A stretch of 59,925 nucleotides of DNA, from positions 1-59,925 of the forward strand of contig JAQWNG010000001.1 of the NCBI GenBank assembly GCA_029246385.1, written 5' to 3'. This stretch comes from Halioglobus sp. (GTDB taxonomy: Bacteria > Pseudomonadota > Gammaproteobacteria > Pseudomonadales > Halieaceae). The position numbers and the translations under genes were made by a program. The notes beneath the pieces were generated by a model. That model saw nothing but the letters and a program-made list of their open reading frames with translations. It did not search any database and was not told the DNA's origin. This document shows, in pieces, positions 49,764 through 59,500 of this stretch. Position 1 is the stretch's first letter, and every line of letters starts with the position of its first letter.

Positions 49764-50120
49764 TTAGGGCCGCTCGCCAACTTCGATAATAACACCCACG
49801 TCCTCAGCCGCAGCCACTGCGCCGGGCTTACTCAGCCGCAGCCGCAGCCAGGACACAGCAAAATCCCTCAAGACCATTTGGGCCACCTCTTCGGCCAATG
49901 ATTCTATTAACTGGTACTCACTGTCCTCGACCAGGCTGATCACCTGATTGGAAATAGCCGCATAATCCAGTGCGTCGGCAATCAGATCGCTGGCAGCGGC
50001 GCGCGCTGTGTCGCTGGCCATCTCCAGGTCCAGCACCAATGTCTGGCGAATTTCCCGCTCCCACGCATAAACTCCAATGACCGATTGCGCCTGAAGACCC
50101 TTGATGTACACAATATTCAC
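49764..50120 (-). CDS. folB: dihydroneopterin aldolase
   Basis: Cleaves 7,8-dihydroneopterin to the FolK substrate and glycolaldehyde. 118 residues with IKGLQAQSVIGVYAWEREIRQ (substrate-binding Glu), the ALDYAAISNQV segment, and LIESLAEEVAQMVL. The start is GTG at 50120, immediately after the tsaD stop, with GGAGG 8 bp upstream. The plsY gene, often found in this divergent cluster, is absent. Confidence 0.93.
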   Translation of the reverse strand: MNIVYIKGLQAQSVIGVYAWEREIRQTLVLDLEMASDTARAAASDLIADALDYAAISNQVISLVEDSEYQLIESLAEEVAQMVLRDFAVSWLRLRLSKPGAVAAAEDVGVIIEVGERP

Positions 50121-51164
50121 TCAGACAACCTCCACATTAGGTAATGGCGGCAGTTCCTCCATAGGCCAGCGCGGGCGCACGCGGGTACTGCCATCATCCA
50201 CCAGTCCGGCCTGCATGCGCTGCGCGCCTGCATAGGCAATCATCGCTCCATTGTCAGTGCAAAACATAGGTGCCGGGTAAAAGACTCGAGCGCCTTCCTT
50301 CGTCAAGGCTTGTTCAAGTGCAGACCTCAGGCGGGTATTGGCGCTCACTCCCCCGGCGATCACTAGTGTTTTGAGCGCTTCCTGACGCAGCGCCCTGCGA
50401 CATTTGACCACCAGCGTAGATACCACCGCCTCCTCAAACGCGCAGGCTATATCACAACGATCCTGTTCACTGAGCTCTGCGCTGAGGCGGCAGTCGGCAA
50501 TCGTGTTGAGGGTATAGGTTTTAAGGCCGCTAAAACTGAAATCTAACCCTGGTCGATTCACCATCGGGCGGGGGAAGTCAAAACGCTGAGCATTGCCATG
50601 TTGCGCCATACGCGCAATATGGGGTCCTCCTGGGTAGGGTAAACCGAGCATTTTCGCCACTTTGTCGAATGCCTCGCCCGCCGCATCATCCAGAGACTCG
50701 CCCAACAGCTGATAGCGGCCAATGCCATCCACACGCACCAGCTGGGTATGACCACCGGATACCAAAAGTGCCACAAAGGGGAACCGTGGTACGTCTGCCT
50801 CCAGCATGGGCGCGAGCAAATGACCTTCCATGTGATGAATACCCAGCGCCGGCACACCCCAACCCCAGGCCAGCGATCGAGCTAGCGTAGCACCGACCAT
50901 CAACGCGCCCGCCAGTCCTGGGCCTGCCGTGTAAGCCACGCCATCGATTTGTTGGGCAACAATACCCGCCTCCTGCAGCACCTGATCTACCAATGGCAAC
51001 GTCTTACGCACATGATCTCGAGAGGCGAGTTCTGGCACCACACCACCGTATTCCACGTGGATATCGACCTGGCTAAACAGAGAATGCGATAGCAGGCCGA
51101 GCTCAGTGTCGTAAAGCGCGACACCCGTCTCATCGCACGAGGTTTCAAGCCCTAAAATTAACAT
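50121..51164 (-). CDS. tsaD: tRNA N6-adenosine threonylcarbamoyltransferase TsaD
   Basis: Catalyses t6A37 formation on ANN-decoding tRNAs with TsaB/TsaE. 347 residues of the ASKHA fold: [19 protein letters not shown] at the start, the metal site [12 protein letters not shown] (HxxxH), [12 protein letters not shown] and [11 protein letters not shown]. The ATG at 51164 matches the family; the frame extends 20 codons upstream without support. It is divergent from rpsU, the standard gammaproteobacterial layout. Confidence 0.96.
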   Translation of the reverse strand: MLILGLETSCDETGVALYDTELGLLSHSLFSQVDIHVEYGGVVPELASRDHVRKTLPLVDQVLQEAGIVAQQIDGVAYTAGPGLAGALMVGATLARSLAWGWGVPALGIHHMEGHLLAPMLEADVPRFPFVALLVSGGHTQLVRVDGIGRYQLLGESLDDAAGEAFDKVAKMLGLPYPGGPHIARMAQHGNAQRFDFPRPMVNRPGLDFSFSGLKTYTLNTIADCRLSAELSEQDRCDIACAFEEAVVSTLVVKCRRALRQEALKTLVIAGGVSANTRLRSALEQALTKEGARVFYPAPMFCTDNGAMIAYAGAQRMQAGLVDDGSTRVRPRWPMEELPPLPNVEVV

Positions 51165-51251
51165 ACAAAGTACTCTACCGAAGCGGTGCATAATACTGGC
51201 TGAATGCCCGCCAAACCAGCACATGGACCCAAATTAACACTTTGAGAGTCT

Positions 51252-51280
51252 TTGCAAAACACTTAGGTTCGGGATAGAAT
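51252..51280 (+). promoter_or_regulatory. promoter of the macromolecular-synthesis operon
   Basis: TTGCAA (51252-51257), a 17-bp spacer and TAGAAT (51275-51280) lie about 76 bp before rpsU, in the divergent region with tsaD. The position matches the known upstream promoters of this operon in other gammaproteobacteria. Confidence 0.65.
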
Positions 51281-51355
51281 GCGCGACCGTTAGTGGTGTT
51301 GGACGTGGTTTGTGAGTCCGGCATTCAAATATAGGCCTGGTGAGGTAGGACATTA

Positions 51356-51571
51356 ATGCCCCATATCAAAATTAAAGAAAATGAACCTTTTGACGTAGCG
51401 CTGCGTCGTTTCAAGCGGTCGTGTGAAAAAGCCGGTGTCCTTGCTGAAGTGCGCAAACGCGAACATTATGAGAAGCCCACTACCGTGCGCAAGCGTGCCG
51501 GAGCTGCTGCTGTCAAGCGCCACCTAAAGAAGCTTTCTCGCGAAAACCGCAAACACGTCCGTCTTTACTAA
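51356..51571 (+). CDS. rpsU: 30S ribosomal protein S21
   Basis: Small-subunit protein of 71 residues that helps initiation. The sequence [20 protein letters not shown] begins the family and the strongly basic C-terminus (RKHVRLY) completes it. GAGGTAGG lies before the ATG. First gene of rpsU-yqeY-dnaG-rpoD, which links ribosome, replication primer and sigma factor synthesis. Confidence 0.98.
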   Translation: MPHIKIKENEPFDVALRRFKRSCEKAGVLAEVRKREHYEKPTTVRKRAGAAAVKRHLKKLSRENRKHVRLY

Positions 51572-51583
51572 GATTCCCCTAGA

Positions 51584-52039
51584 GTGAGCGAAGAAACTCT
51601 CGCGCAATCTATCAGGGCGGCCATGAAGGTCGCCATGAAAGCCAAAGACAAAAATCGTCTGTCCACCATCCGCCTGATCCTGGCAGAATTCAAACGCATA
51701 GAAGTCGATGAGCGTATAGAGGTCAACAACGATCGCGCCCTCGCTGTGCTGGACAAAATGGTCAAACAACGCCGTGATTCCGCCGAGCAATACATCAATG
51801 CAAGTCGCCAAGAACTCGCTGATCAAGAAAACGCCGAAATCAAGATTATTCAAACGTTTTTGCCCGCACAGCTTAGCGCAGAAGAGCTCAGCGCTATGGT
51901 GGATGCTGCAATTGCCGCCAGCGATGCGACGGGGATGTCCGCCATGGGCGCGGTAATGGGACAGCTAAAACCCCAACTGCAGGGCCGGGCAGACATTGGT
52001 GCGGTCAGTAGCATGGTCAAGCAACGCCTAACTGCCTGA
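51584..52039 (+). CDS. GatB/YqeY domain-containing protein
   Basis: Cytosolic protein of 151 residues resembling the tail domain of the GatB amidotransferase subunit, with free-standing function unknown although tRNA-related binding is suspected. Features are the helical N-terminus (AMKVAMKAKDKNRLSTIRLILAEFKR), FLPAQLSAEELSAMVDAAI, and the C-terminal GMSAMGAVMGQLKPQLQGRAD. Its start is GTG at 51584, 12 bp after the rpsU stop. It is a regular insertion between rpsU and dnaG in Pseudomonas-type genomes. Confidence 0.92.
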   Translation: MSEETLAQSIRAAMKVAMKAKDKNRLSTIRLILAEFKRIEVDERIEVNNDRALAVLDKMVKQRRDSAEQYINASRQELADQENAEIKIIQTFLPAQLSAEELSAMVDAAIAASDATGMSAMGAVMGQLKPQLQGRADIGAVSSMVKQRLTA

Positions 52040-52131
52040 ATCCTGTCGGGCCATTCACTGCGTTAACACACTAAACTTTTTCCTGCTGGCGTGGTTCAAT
52101 AGCCAACTGGTTTATTGGCTCGAAACCCCAC

Positions 52132-54039
52132 ATGGCTGGACGGATACCCCAAGCTTTCCTCAATGACTTGCTGGACCGCGTCGACATCGTCGAGGTGATA
52201 GACCGACGTGTCAAACTGAAAAAGTCAGGCAAGAATTACTCGGCGTGCTGCCCGTTCCACGAGGAAAGAACCCCATCGTTCAGCGTCAATCCGGACAAAC
52301 AATTCTATTATTGCTTTGGTTGCGGCGCGGGTGGCAATGCCCTCACCTTCCTCATGGAATATGAGAATCTGGAATTTCCCCAAGCGGTGGAAAACCTCGC
52401 TACCAATGTCGGCATGACTATTCCGCGTGAACCGAGCCGTGGCGGCTACGACGCTGCGCAGCAGGACGTGAATAATAAGCCACTCTATGCCCTAATGGAG
52501 CAAGTATCCACTTTTTACCAACAACAGTTGCGCAGCCATCCACAGGCCCATCGGGCAGTGGACTACCTTAAGGCGCGTGGCCTTTCGGGCGAAATCGCCA
52601 AGCAATTCGACTTAGGGTTCGCTCCACCCGGCTGGGATAGCTTGCACAGCGGCTTGGGCGGTGGCGATGAATTGCGCGAATTGCTAATAAAGACCGGTAT
52701 GCTGGTCAAAAACGAAAGCGGCAGGGTCTATGATCGCTTCAGAGATCGGGTGGTATTTCCGATTCACGACCGGCGCGGCCGGGTCATTGCCTTTGGTGGA
52801 CGCGTGCTTGGAAACGATAAGCCCAAATATCTCAACTCACCGGAAACGGAGATTTTTCATAAGGGTCGTGAGCTATACGGCCTCTATCAGGCGCGGCAAA
52901 CGACGCGCAAGCTGGATCGCGTTCTCGTGGTGGAAGGCTATATGGACGTCATTGCGCTGGCGCAGCACGGTATCTCGAACGCCACGGCAACACTGGGCAC
53001 AGCTACCAGCAAGACGCATCTAGAACGCGTATATCGCCTGTGCCCGGAAGTGATATTTTGCTTCGACGGTGACGAGGCCGGACGCAAAGCGGCCTTTCGG
53101 GCACTCGAAGCCGCGCTACCCTGCATGGAAGACGGCCGGCAAGCCAAATTCTTGTTCCTGCCCGAAGGGCAAGATCCCGATGATGCGGTACGAGGGGGTG
53201 GTCAGGCGCATTTCGAAGCACTGCTGGGCAAAGCGGTGCCACTGGAAACATTCTTATTTGATGCTGTAGCGCAGGGGCTTGATCTTGCTAGCCTGGATGG
53301 TCGTGCGCGCATGAGCAAACTGGCCCTACCCTATGTCCGCCAGCTACCGGAAGGAGTCTATCGCCAGTTGATGTTCCAAGCACTGGCACAGCGCACTGGG
53401 CTAGAGCTAAGCAGCCTGATGCTGCTGGAGACGCCACCGCCCTCTCCCACTGACGCGCTGCCAGATTATGGCCCCGAACCTGACGATGCGCCGCCAGCCG
53501 GTTACGATGTACCCTCGGAACCAGATCATGCGCAGCCTGCGCCCCCGCAACCTGCGCACTTCACCCATCAAGCCCCGACAAAGGGCTACTCCAACCTAGC
53601 ACAGGCCGCTATTGCTTTAGTGTTGCACCAGCCGGATATTGCGCAACTGGTTAGCCCCGATCTACAGGATGCGATAGACGGAGTGGGCGGCGACGATGGC
53701 CGGTTGCTGCAGGAATTACTGCAGCTACTGCATCGCCGGCCGGAATCAAGCACTGCGATGCTGCTGGGCCACTGGTACGGAACCGACGAGGGCAACCTAC
53801 TTAGCCGGCTGGCCGGACAGGAGCGGCTAATACCGGCGACCGCCATCGAGCAGCAATTCACGGACACGATAACGGCACTGGCAAACCTGCCGCACACATC
53901 AAAATTGGCCGCGCAGGTCGACAAATTGAAACTCACCAACTACGCTGAAATGAGCCTACTGGAAAAACAGCGGCTCAAAGACTTATTGCAGGAAAAACTG
54001 CAGCGGGACGCTCTGCGCGGCAACAAGCCCAAGGCCTAA
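52132..54039 (+). CDS. dnaG: DNA primase
   Basis: Synthesises RNA primers at the replication fork. 635 residues: the N-terminal zinc-binding CHC2 domain (CCPFHEERTPSFSV, YYCFGCGAGGN), the core with the TOPRIM motif VVEGYMDVIALAQHG and FDGDEAG, a proline-rich linker near 440-490, and a C-terminal helicase-binding domain (from about 500). The linker is longer than in E. coli and rich in Pro/Asp. It follows yqeY after 92 bp. Confidence 0.97.
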   Translation: MAGRIPQAFLNDLLDRVDIVEVIDRRVKLKKSGKNYSACCPFHEERTPSFSVNPDKQFYYCFGCGAGGNALTFLMEYENLEFPQAVENLATNVGMTIPREPSRGGYDAAQQDVNNKPLYALMEQVSTFYQQQLRSHPQAHRAVDYLKARGLSGEIAKQFDLGFAPPGWDSLHSGLGGGDELRELLIKTGMLVKNESGRVYDRFRDRVVFPIHDRRGRVIAFGGRVLGNDKPKYLNSPETEIFHKGRELYGLYQARQTTRKLDRVLVVEGYMDVIALAQHGISNATATLGTATSKTHLERVYRLCPEVIFCFDGDEAGRKAAFRALEAALPCMEDGRQAKFLFLPEGQDPDDAVRGGGQAHFEALLGKAVPLETFLFDAVAQGLDLASLDGRARMSKLALPYVRQLPEGVYRQLMFQALAQRTGLELSSLMLLETPPPSPTDALPDYGPEPDDAPPAGYDVPSEPDHAQPAPPQPAHFTHQAPTKGYSNLAQAAIALVLHQPDIAQLVSPDLQDAIDGVGGDDGRLLQELLQLLHRRPESSTAMLLGHWYGTDEGNLLSRLAGQERLIPATAIEQQFTDTITALANLPHTSKLAAQVDKLKLTNYAEMSLLEKQRLKDLLQEKLQRDALRGNKPKA

Positions 54040-54133
54040 AGTGCCATCACCGCCGCTGCGTCAGCAGGGTATTTGATAAATGGCGGCTAGATCGGTTGAA
54101 AACCACAAAAATCGCTCCAATCCCCCCCACAGG

Positions 54134-54158
54134 GGCCTGTTTGCTTGGATTACAGGCC
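54134..54158 (+). other. hairpin between dnaG and rpoD
   Basis: GGCCTGT and ACAGGCC form a perfect 7-bp stem with an 11-nt loop. There is no T-run, so it is probably an mRNA-processing or stability element; the dnaG-rpoD segment of this operon is cut by RNase E in E. coli. A strong -10-like TATAAT lies at 54221-54226 but with a poor -35. Confidence 0.5.
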
Positions 54159-54268
54159 AAACAACCGGCTCAATGGGTAAGTTTCCTAACTTTACTATAG
54201 GTAAGGCACCGGTTTCTGGTTATAATATGCGGCTAATTTTTTGTCCACTTTTTTAGGGTCTTCGATCA

Positions 54269-56086
54269 ATGACAGACGTCGTAAAACAGCAGTCTCGCCT
54301 CAAGGACCTTATCGCCAAGGGTAAAGAGCAGGGGTACCTGACCTACGCAGAGGTCAATGATCATCTGCCTCAGGATATTTCTGATCCAGATCAAGTCGAA
54401 GATATCATTCAAATGATCAATGACATGGGCATCCAGGTATTTGAATCTGCACCGGATACCGATGATCTATTAATGACTGAGGGAGACTCGTCGGCCGATG
54501 ATATTGCCTCGGCAGAGGCTGCTGCTGCGTTGGCGGCGGTCGAGACAGAGGTAGGTCGAACGACGGACCCAGTGCGCATGTATATGCGCGAGATGGGCAC
54601 AGTGGAGCTACTCACCCGCGAGGGTGAGATTGTCATTGCCAAACGCATTGAGGAGGGTATCCGTGAGATGCTGGCTGCCGTAGCACTGTTTCCAGGGTCA
54701 GTACAGCACGTGCTTGATGAATACGATTTAGTCGCTAAAGAAGAAAAGCGACTTTCCGATATTATGGTTGGCTACTTGGACCCGGCAGAGAATGTCCCTT
54801 CCGCAGCTGAAGTCGCTGAACTTGCCGCAGCAGCGCCGCCGTCAGCAAATGACGATGATGAGGAAGTAGACACCGGGCCGGACCCGGTAGAAGCCAAAAA
54901 ACGTTTTAGCGCGCTCAAGCGCCAACATAATAAAACCGAAAAGGTCTTAGCCGACAAAGGGCGCCTAGACAAAGCCTCTATCAAAGAAATGGAAAAACTG
55001 GGTGAGCTGTTCAAATTCTTTAAGTTCACACCGCGCATTTCTGATCCAATAACCGAGTCCCCGCGAATCGTTCTTCTTGCCATACGCGATCACGAGCGTC
55101 AGATCATGCGTTTAGTTGTCAGGGGCTGCGCTATGCCGCGCAAGGAATTTATAGTGTCATTCCAGGGCTTCGAAACAGACCTAAAATGGGTGTCTCGCTA
55201 CAGCCGTAAAAAAGATTATGGGCCAAAGCTGGCAGCAAATAAAGATGAAATCCAGCGCCTACAGCGCCGCATTGCAATTTTAGAGAATGGGACAGGGCTG
55301 ACCGTTACCGAGATCAAAGAAATCAACCGCAACATGTCTATGGGCGAAGCACGTGCACGCCGCGCCAAGAAAGAAATGGTAGAAGCTAACTTGCGGCTTG
55401 TTATTTCTATCGCCAAAAAGTACACCAACCGAGGTTTGCAATTCCTTGACCTGATACAGGAAGGAAACATTGGCCTGATGAAGGCCGTCGACAAGTTCGA
55501 ATACCGCCGCGGATACAAGTTCTCCACCTACGCCACATGGTGGATTCGGCAGGCTATCACCCGCTCCATCGCAGACCAAGCCCGCACCATTCGCATTCCG
55601 GTACACATGATCGAAACCATTAACAAGCTTAACCGCATCTCCAGGCAGATGCTGCAGGAAATGGGCCGCGAACCCACCCCTGAAGAGTTGGGTGAACGCA
55701 TGGAAATGCCCGAGGACAAGGTGCGCAAAGTACTGAAAATCGCCAAAGAGCCTATCTCTATGGAAACCCCGATTGGCGACGACGAAGACTCTCACTTGGG
55801 CGATTTTATCGAAGATCATACTATCCACTCACCGGTGGATTCGGCGACCGGCCAGGGGTTGCAAGAAGCCACCAAGGAAGTGCTGGCGGGCCTCACCGCC
55901 AGAGAGGCCAAAGTGCTGCGTATGCGCTTTGGTATCGACATGAATACAGACCACACCCTAGAGGAAGTTGGCAAGCAGTTCGATGTCACCCGGGAACGTA
56001 TTCGACAAATCGAAGCCAAAGCACTGCGCAAACTGCGCCACCCAACCCGCTCTGACTATTTGCGTAGCTTTCTGGACGAAAACTAA
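54269..56086 (+). CDS. rpoD: RNA polymerase sigma factor RpoD (sigma70)
   Basis: Primary sigma factor. 605 residues with region 1.1 ([21 protein letters not shown]), region 1.2 ([24 protein letters not shown]), the non-conserved acidic stretch with [12 protein letters not shown], region 2 ([29 protein letters not shown] and [21 protein letters not shown]), region 3, and region 4.2 ([23 protein letters not shown]). The non-conserved region between 1.2 and 2 is present as in E. coli. Last gene of the operon. Confidence 0.98.
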   Translation: MTDVVKQQSRLKDLIAKGKEQGYLTYAEVNDHLPQDISDPDQVEDIIQMINDMGIQVFESAPDTDDLLMTEGDSSADDIASAEAAAALAAVETEVGRTTDPVRMYMREMGTVELLTREGEIVIAKRIEEGIREMLAAVALFPGSVQHVLDEYDLVAKEEKRLSDIMVGYLDPAENVPSAAEVAELAAAAPPSANDDDEEVDTGPDPVEAKKRFSALKRQHNKTEKVLADKGRLDKASIKEMEKLGELFKFFKFTPRISDPITESPRIVLLAIRDHERQIMRLVVRGCAMPRKEFIVSFQGFETDLKWVSRYSRKKDYGPKLAANKDEIQRLQRRIAILENGTGLTVTEIKEINRNMSMGEARARRAKKEMVEANLRLVISIAKKYTNRGLQFLDLIQEGNIGLMKAVDKFEYRRGYKFSTYATWWIRQAITRSIADQARTIRIPVHMIETINKLNRISRQMLQEMGREPTPEELGERMEMPEDKVRKVLKIAKEPISMETPIGDDEDSHLGDFIEDHTIHSPVDSATGQGLQEATKEVLAGLTAREAKVLRMRFGIDMNTDHTLEEVGKQFDVTRERIRQIEAKALRKLRHPTRSDYLRSFLDEN

Positions 56087-56152
56087 TCGGACAGCACGGC
56101 AGCGGGGCTAGTTTGTTTGAACTCGCCTCACAGGGCAGGGAGTGAGCTGAAC

Positions 56153-57733
56153 GTGCAGAAGCAAAAAGTAGTCATTATTGGCGGCGGTTTCGGCGGCATG
56201 TTTGCTGCTAAAAAGTTGCACACGCTATCTCAGGGCGACCTAGATATCGAACTCATCAGTAAAATCAATTATTTCGTCTATCAACCACTGTTACCCGAAG
56301 TCGCCGCAGGCACCCTCAATCCGCAGGATGCGGTCACGCCGTTACGCAATTTGCTTAAAGGCGTGCAGGTTCGTCTTGCTGAAGTGACCGACATCGATTT
56401 CGATGCCAAGCAGATTACTCTGCTACAGGGCCAAAGGAAAATTCTGCAGCGTGTGGACTACGACCATCTAGTGATTGCTACAGGACAAGTTGCCAACCTG
56501 TCGCTGTTCCCGGGCTTTGAGCATCACAGCCTGACCATGAAAGACCTGTCCGACGCCTATCGGCTGCGCAACCGCGTTATCGAATGTATGGAAATGGCCG
56601 ATGTCACGCGGTTTTCTGACATCAAGCAGCGCGCGCTAACATTCGTTATCGCTGGTGCCGGATTCTCTGGTGTGGAAACTATGGGCGAACTAGCAGAAAT
56701 GGTAGATCGTATTTTACCCGAGTATCCCAATATCGAGCGCCATGAAATACGTCTGGTCATGATTCAGCACGGCAGTCGCATATTGCCTGAGTTACCCAAA
56801 CACCTCAGTGAGTATGCGCTCAATCAGTTAGAGAAACGTGGTGTTGAAGTGTGGCTAAACACCGGCGTTCACTCAGCGACGCAACATGCCGTCTATACTC
56901 AGGACAGTCGTTCTCTCCCTACCCGCACAATCGTCACCACAATCGGCAACGGCCCATCGGAGTTTGTGAAATCTCTACCCATAGCGTTACAGCGCGGCCG
57001 CATTGCCGTAAGCGCTGAATTGGAAGTGATCGGGCTTTCAAACATTTGGTCAATTGGCGATGCAGCGCTGGTGCCACTCAACACTAGCCAAGAAGAGCCG
57101 CTCTATGCACCTCCTACCGCGCAATTTGCCGTCGCCCAAGCGGAAGTACTGGCCCAAAATATTCTTCATCGCACGCGTGGCCAGAATCTGGCCGCATTCT
57201 CTTACAAGGCAGTGGGAATCATGGCCTCGCTCGGCGGGGGGCGCGGAGTGGCAGAAATTTATGGAAGACGGGTAACGGGCATTGCCGCCTGGCTTATTTG
57301 GCGAACCGCCTATATTGGTATGCTCCCGGGGCTGGCAACCAGAATAAGAGTGGCCCTCGATTGGTTATTTGACCTGTTTACGCCACGCACCATTGTATAT
57401 ATGGCAGAGAGTGACCGCCCGGCAACGCGCTATCTGGACTATTCCGAGGGTGAGGTGGTGCAGCATGCGAATGAGGTGCCAGCCGGCTTCTATGTCGTGC
57501 TGAGCGGCAGCCTCACACAAGAGTTCGAAAGGGCTAACGGCGCATCAGAGCATCACCAGTTGCAGGTTGGCGATAGCTGGGGGTCTCGCGCACTGAAGGA
57601 ACATCGATTGACACACGGAAAAATCACCGCACGCGAGGAGACTAAATTACTATTAGTTAACAGCGATGATTTTCAGCGTTTGCGCAGTTCCTATGCCGCA
57701 TTTAACGACTTACTGTCGGCGGGCGATAAATAA
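56153..57733 (+). CDS. NDH-2-like FAD/NAD oxidoreductase with C-terminal cNMP-binding-like domain
   Basis: Type II NADH dehydrogenase-like flavoprotein of about 526 residues, predicted to pass electrons from NADH to quinone at the inner membrane. FAD fold VVIIGGGFGGMFAAKKL near the N-terminus, NAD-binding VIAGAGFSGVETMGELAEM, FAD-pocket SNIWSIGDAALVP, and a hydrophobic C-terminal segment of the core (about 380-400). Then about 110 residues look like a cyclic-nucleotide-binding beta barrel: VPAGFYVVLSGSLTQEF, LQVGDSWGSRAL, KITAREETKLLLVNSDDFQRL. The phosphate cassette lacks the canonical Glu and Arg, so nucleotide binding is doubtful. Start: GTG at 56153 (AGGGAG 10 bp upstream) rather than TTG at 56117. 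Confidence 0.85.
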   Translation: MQKQKVVIIGGGFGGMFAAKKLHTLSQGDLDIELISKINYFVYQPLLPEVAAGTLNPQDAVTPLRNLLKGVQVRLAEVTDIDFDAKQITLLQGQRKILQRVDYDHLVIATGQVANLSLFPGFEHHSLTMKDLSDAYRLRNRVIECMEMADVTRFSDIKQRALTFVIAGAGFSGVETMGELAEMVDRILPEYPNIERHEIRLVMIQHGSRILPELPKHLSEYALNQLEKRGVEVWLNTGVHSATQHAVYTQDSRSLPTRTIVTTIGNGPSEFVKSLPIALQRGRIAVSAELEVIGLSNIWSIGDAALVPLNTSQEEPLYAPPTAQFAVAQAEVLAQNILHRTRGQNLAAFSYKAVGIMASLGGGRGVAEIYGRRVTGIAAWLIWRTAYIGMLPGLATRIRVALDWLFDLFTPRTIVYMAESDRPATRYLDYSEGEVVQHANEVPAGFYVVLSGSLTQEFERANGASEHHQLQVGDSWGSRALKEHRLTHGKITAREETKLLLVNSDDFQRLRSSYAAFNDLLSAGDK

Positions 57734-57751
57734 TTGTCAGCACAACTAACA

Positions 57752-57776
57752 GATCAGCTATGTTGAACTGCTGATC
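57752..57776 (+). terminator. hairpin downstream of the NDH-2-like gene
   Basis: GATCAGC and GCTGATC form a perfect 7-bp stem with an 11-nt loop 19 bp after the stop, followed by GTTCCTCTT. The T-tract is weak, so it is only a possible terminator. The remaining 226 bp before the next gene show nothing further. Confidence 0.45.
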
Positions 57777-58002
57777 GTTCCTCTTGATGCATTGTGATAA
57801 CCTTTGTCCTATACCGTCGCCTCCCAGAACGCGACCCTATATTTATCTTAAAAGCAAAAAACGAAAGCGCGTTAGCAACTCTTTATTCATTAAACGCGTT
57901 CTGGCTCGCGATACACCTGCCTCTGCAGGGCGTTGCTAATAGTAGAGAGGGGCATTAACCCGCCTAATTAGACGTCGATAAAGCCCCAAAGGAAAAATCA
58001 TA

Positions 58003-59268
58003 ATGACAAATTTCCAGCCCATTGCGAGAACGTTCAATATGCTTGTGGTTCTCATGGGGCTAATCAATTTAGTTGCATGTTCAGAGTCAAAAGATGCGGA
58101 AATACCCCCCTTCCAGCCCCCTTCTTTGGCTTCCTATCAAGATCCCGGTACTGCCCCATGGGAAGTTGTTCCGCCCGAAGAACTTATAGAAACCTGCGGC
58201 CTGGATCCGGATATTCTTGCGGCGATCGATGCGGTAAACACCTATTCCTATGCCATCGTCAGGTACGGCAAACTCTGCCATGAGTTTTATCATCCTGGCG
58301 ATCCCGGACGTGACGAGATGGCGCACAATTTTTCTGCCACAAAAACCTTGGGCGCAACGGCGGTAGGAAGAGCCGCGTTTATGAGCGCAGATTTGTCACA
58401 ACCACTGACGGACACGGATCGCATGGATAGTTGGGTTGACGACATTACCTTCAATCCAGATGCTCAGGTGGCCCACGTTATGGCAATGGTTGCTTTCAAT
58501 GAAAGCCTGGCGTTCGATCAGAAAGTATTTTCCTATGACGCTCTCGGAACGCGGGAAATAAATCGCCTCAGTGATGTGATTGAAGCAGTGATCGCTCAAG
58601 ACCCGAACCAATTCGATGGAGCCACTACAACCGCTGAATTCGCACAAAAAGAAATATTTAATAAATTAGGTATGAGCACAAGCAATTGGGAGGGCGAGAT
58701 TTTTGGTATAACCTGGTACTCCAATCTGAGGGATATGGCTCGACTTGGTCTGCTACTTGTTCACAATGGAATTTGGGACCAGCGCCGCCTCCTCAGCGAA
58801 GAATGGGTCTATAAGATGACCCACCCCTCGTTTGAGGATGCCAACACAGGTTATGGCTATCTCACCTGGGTTGCCGCAAACGGCAACTATACTTTGCCGG
58901 GATTCGATAACAAAATTCAGGGGCCCCTTGGAAACTGCCAACCTTTTGCAGTGTGGCCGGAGTATCCACATCCCCCTAGTAGATCAACTGAGTGTAACTA
59001 CGATGGGGCAGCCTCCTGCATTCAGGCCTTTGACGTAGGTGCATTTGCCGCGGCCGGTCTTGGCGGGCAGCTCATCGTAGGTCATCGCGGTCTGGACCTT
59101 GTTATCGTCACTCGCAACGCAGGTAACCTCGCTTTTGTAAGCACGCCATGGGATCTGATTCGCAGTGCCCTTATCGCGCATGATCCACTGTATAGCGGCG
59201 ACGAGGTTGCCTTTTGCGATGCCTACCGCAGTGGAGACTATGCTCCGGACTTAATTAATGTCCAATGA
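58003..59268 (+). CDS. serine hydrolase lipoprotein (beta-lactamase/AmpC superfamily)
   Basis: Secreted lipoprotein of 421 residues: signal peptide with lipobox LVAC (Cys about 26), then a Pro-rich linker, then a penicillin-binding/class C beta-lactamase-like fold. The catalytic SxxK is SATK in HNFSATKTLGATAVG; a Tyr in VFSYDALGTREIN is in the position of YxN; GLGGQLIVG near the C-terminus takes the place of KTG. The fold covers esterases and peptidases as well as beta-lactamases; antibiotic resistance is not implied. A cysteine-containing insertion (about 300-340, LGNCQPFAVWPEYP) is unusual. AAAGGA precedes the ATG. Followed by tRNA, not part of an operon. Confidence 0.8.
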   Translation: MTNFQPIARTFNMLVVLMGLINLVACSESKDAEIPPFQPPSLASYQDPGTAPWEVVPPEELIETCGLDPDILAAIDAVNTYSYAIVRYGKLCHEFYHPGDPGRDEMAHNFSATKTLGATAVGRAAFMSADLSQPLTDTDRMDSWVDDITFNPDAQVAHVMAMVAFNESLAFDQKVFSYDALGTREINRLSDVIEAVIAQDPNQFDGATTTAEFAQKEIFNKLGMSTSNWEGEIFGITWYSNLRDMARLGLLLVHNGIWDQRRLLSEEWVYKMTHPSFEDANTGYGYLTWVAANGNYTLPGFDNKIQGPLGNCQPFAVWPEYPHPPSRSTECNYDGAASCIQAFDVGAFAAAGLGGQLIVGHRGLDLVIVTRNAGNLAFVSTPWDLIRSALIAHDPLYSGDEVAFCDAYRSGDYAPDLINVQ

Positions 59269-59392
59269 AATTGCAAGTATGCAGGGATTTTCAGCGTTAA
59301 TGGTCTGGGGCCACCTCCTTAACACGAATAAAATTTTAACTCGGGCCTGTGCCACCGAGCCTTTCTTATCTATACTAGATGCTGACTTTTTC

Positions 59393-59469
59393 GGGCCCAT
59401 AGCTCAGTTGGTTAGAGCATCCGACTCATAATCGGCAGGTCGAAGGTTCAAATCCTTCTGGGCCCACCA
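59393..59469 (+). tRNA. tRNA with CAT anticodon, probably tRNA-Ile2
   Basis: A 77-nt cloverleaf with encoded CCA: acceptor GGGCCCA paired with TGGGCCC, D arm GCTC...GAGC, anticodon loop CTCATAA (anticodon CAT at 59427-59429), T arm AGGTTCAAATCCT. Acceptor bases C4, C5, C6 match the pattern used by TilS to select tRNA-Ile2 for lysidine modification and differ from elongator tRNA-Met of E. coli, so Ile2 (reads AUA) is preferred; Met remains possible. The top of the anticodon stem has a T27-C43 mismatch. It stands alone after the serine hydrolase gene. Confidence 0.9.
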
Positions 59470-59500
59470 TATTATTGATTCTTATAGGTTTTCTATAGAA

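Noticed and set aside
58003-59268. A beta-lactamase resistance gene call
   Set aside because: SATK fits the superfamily, but the KTG-type motif is altered and an insertion is present; most lipoprotein members of this fold are not beta-lactamases.
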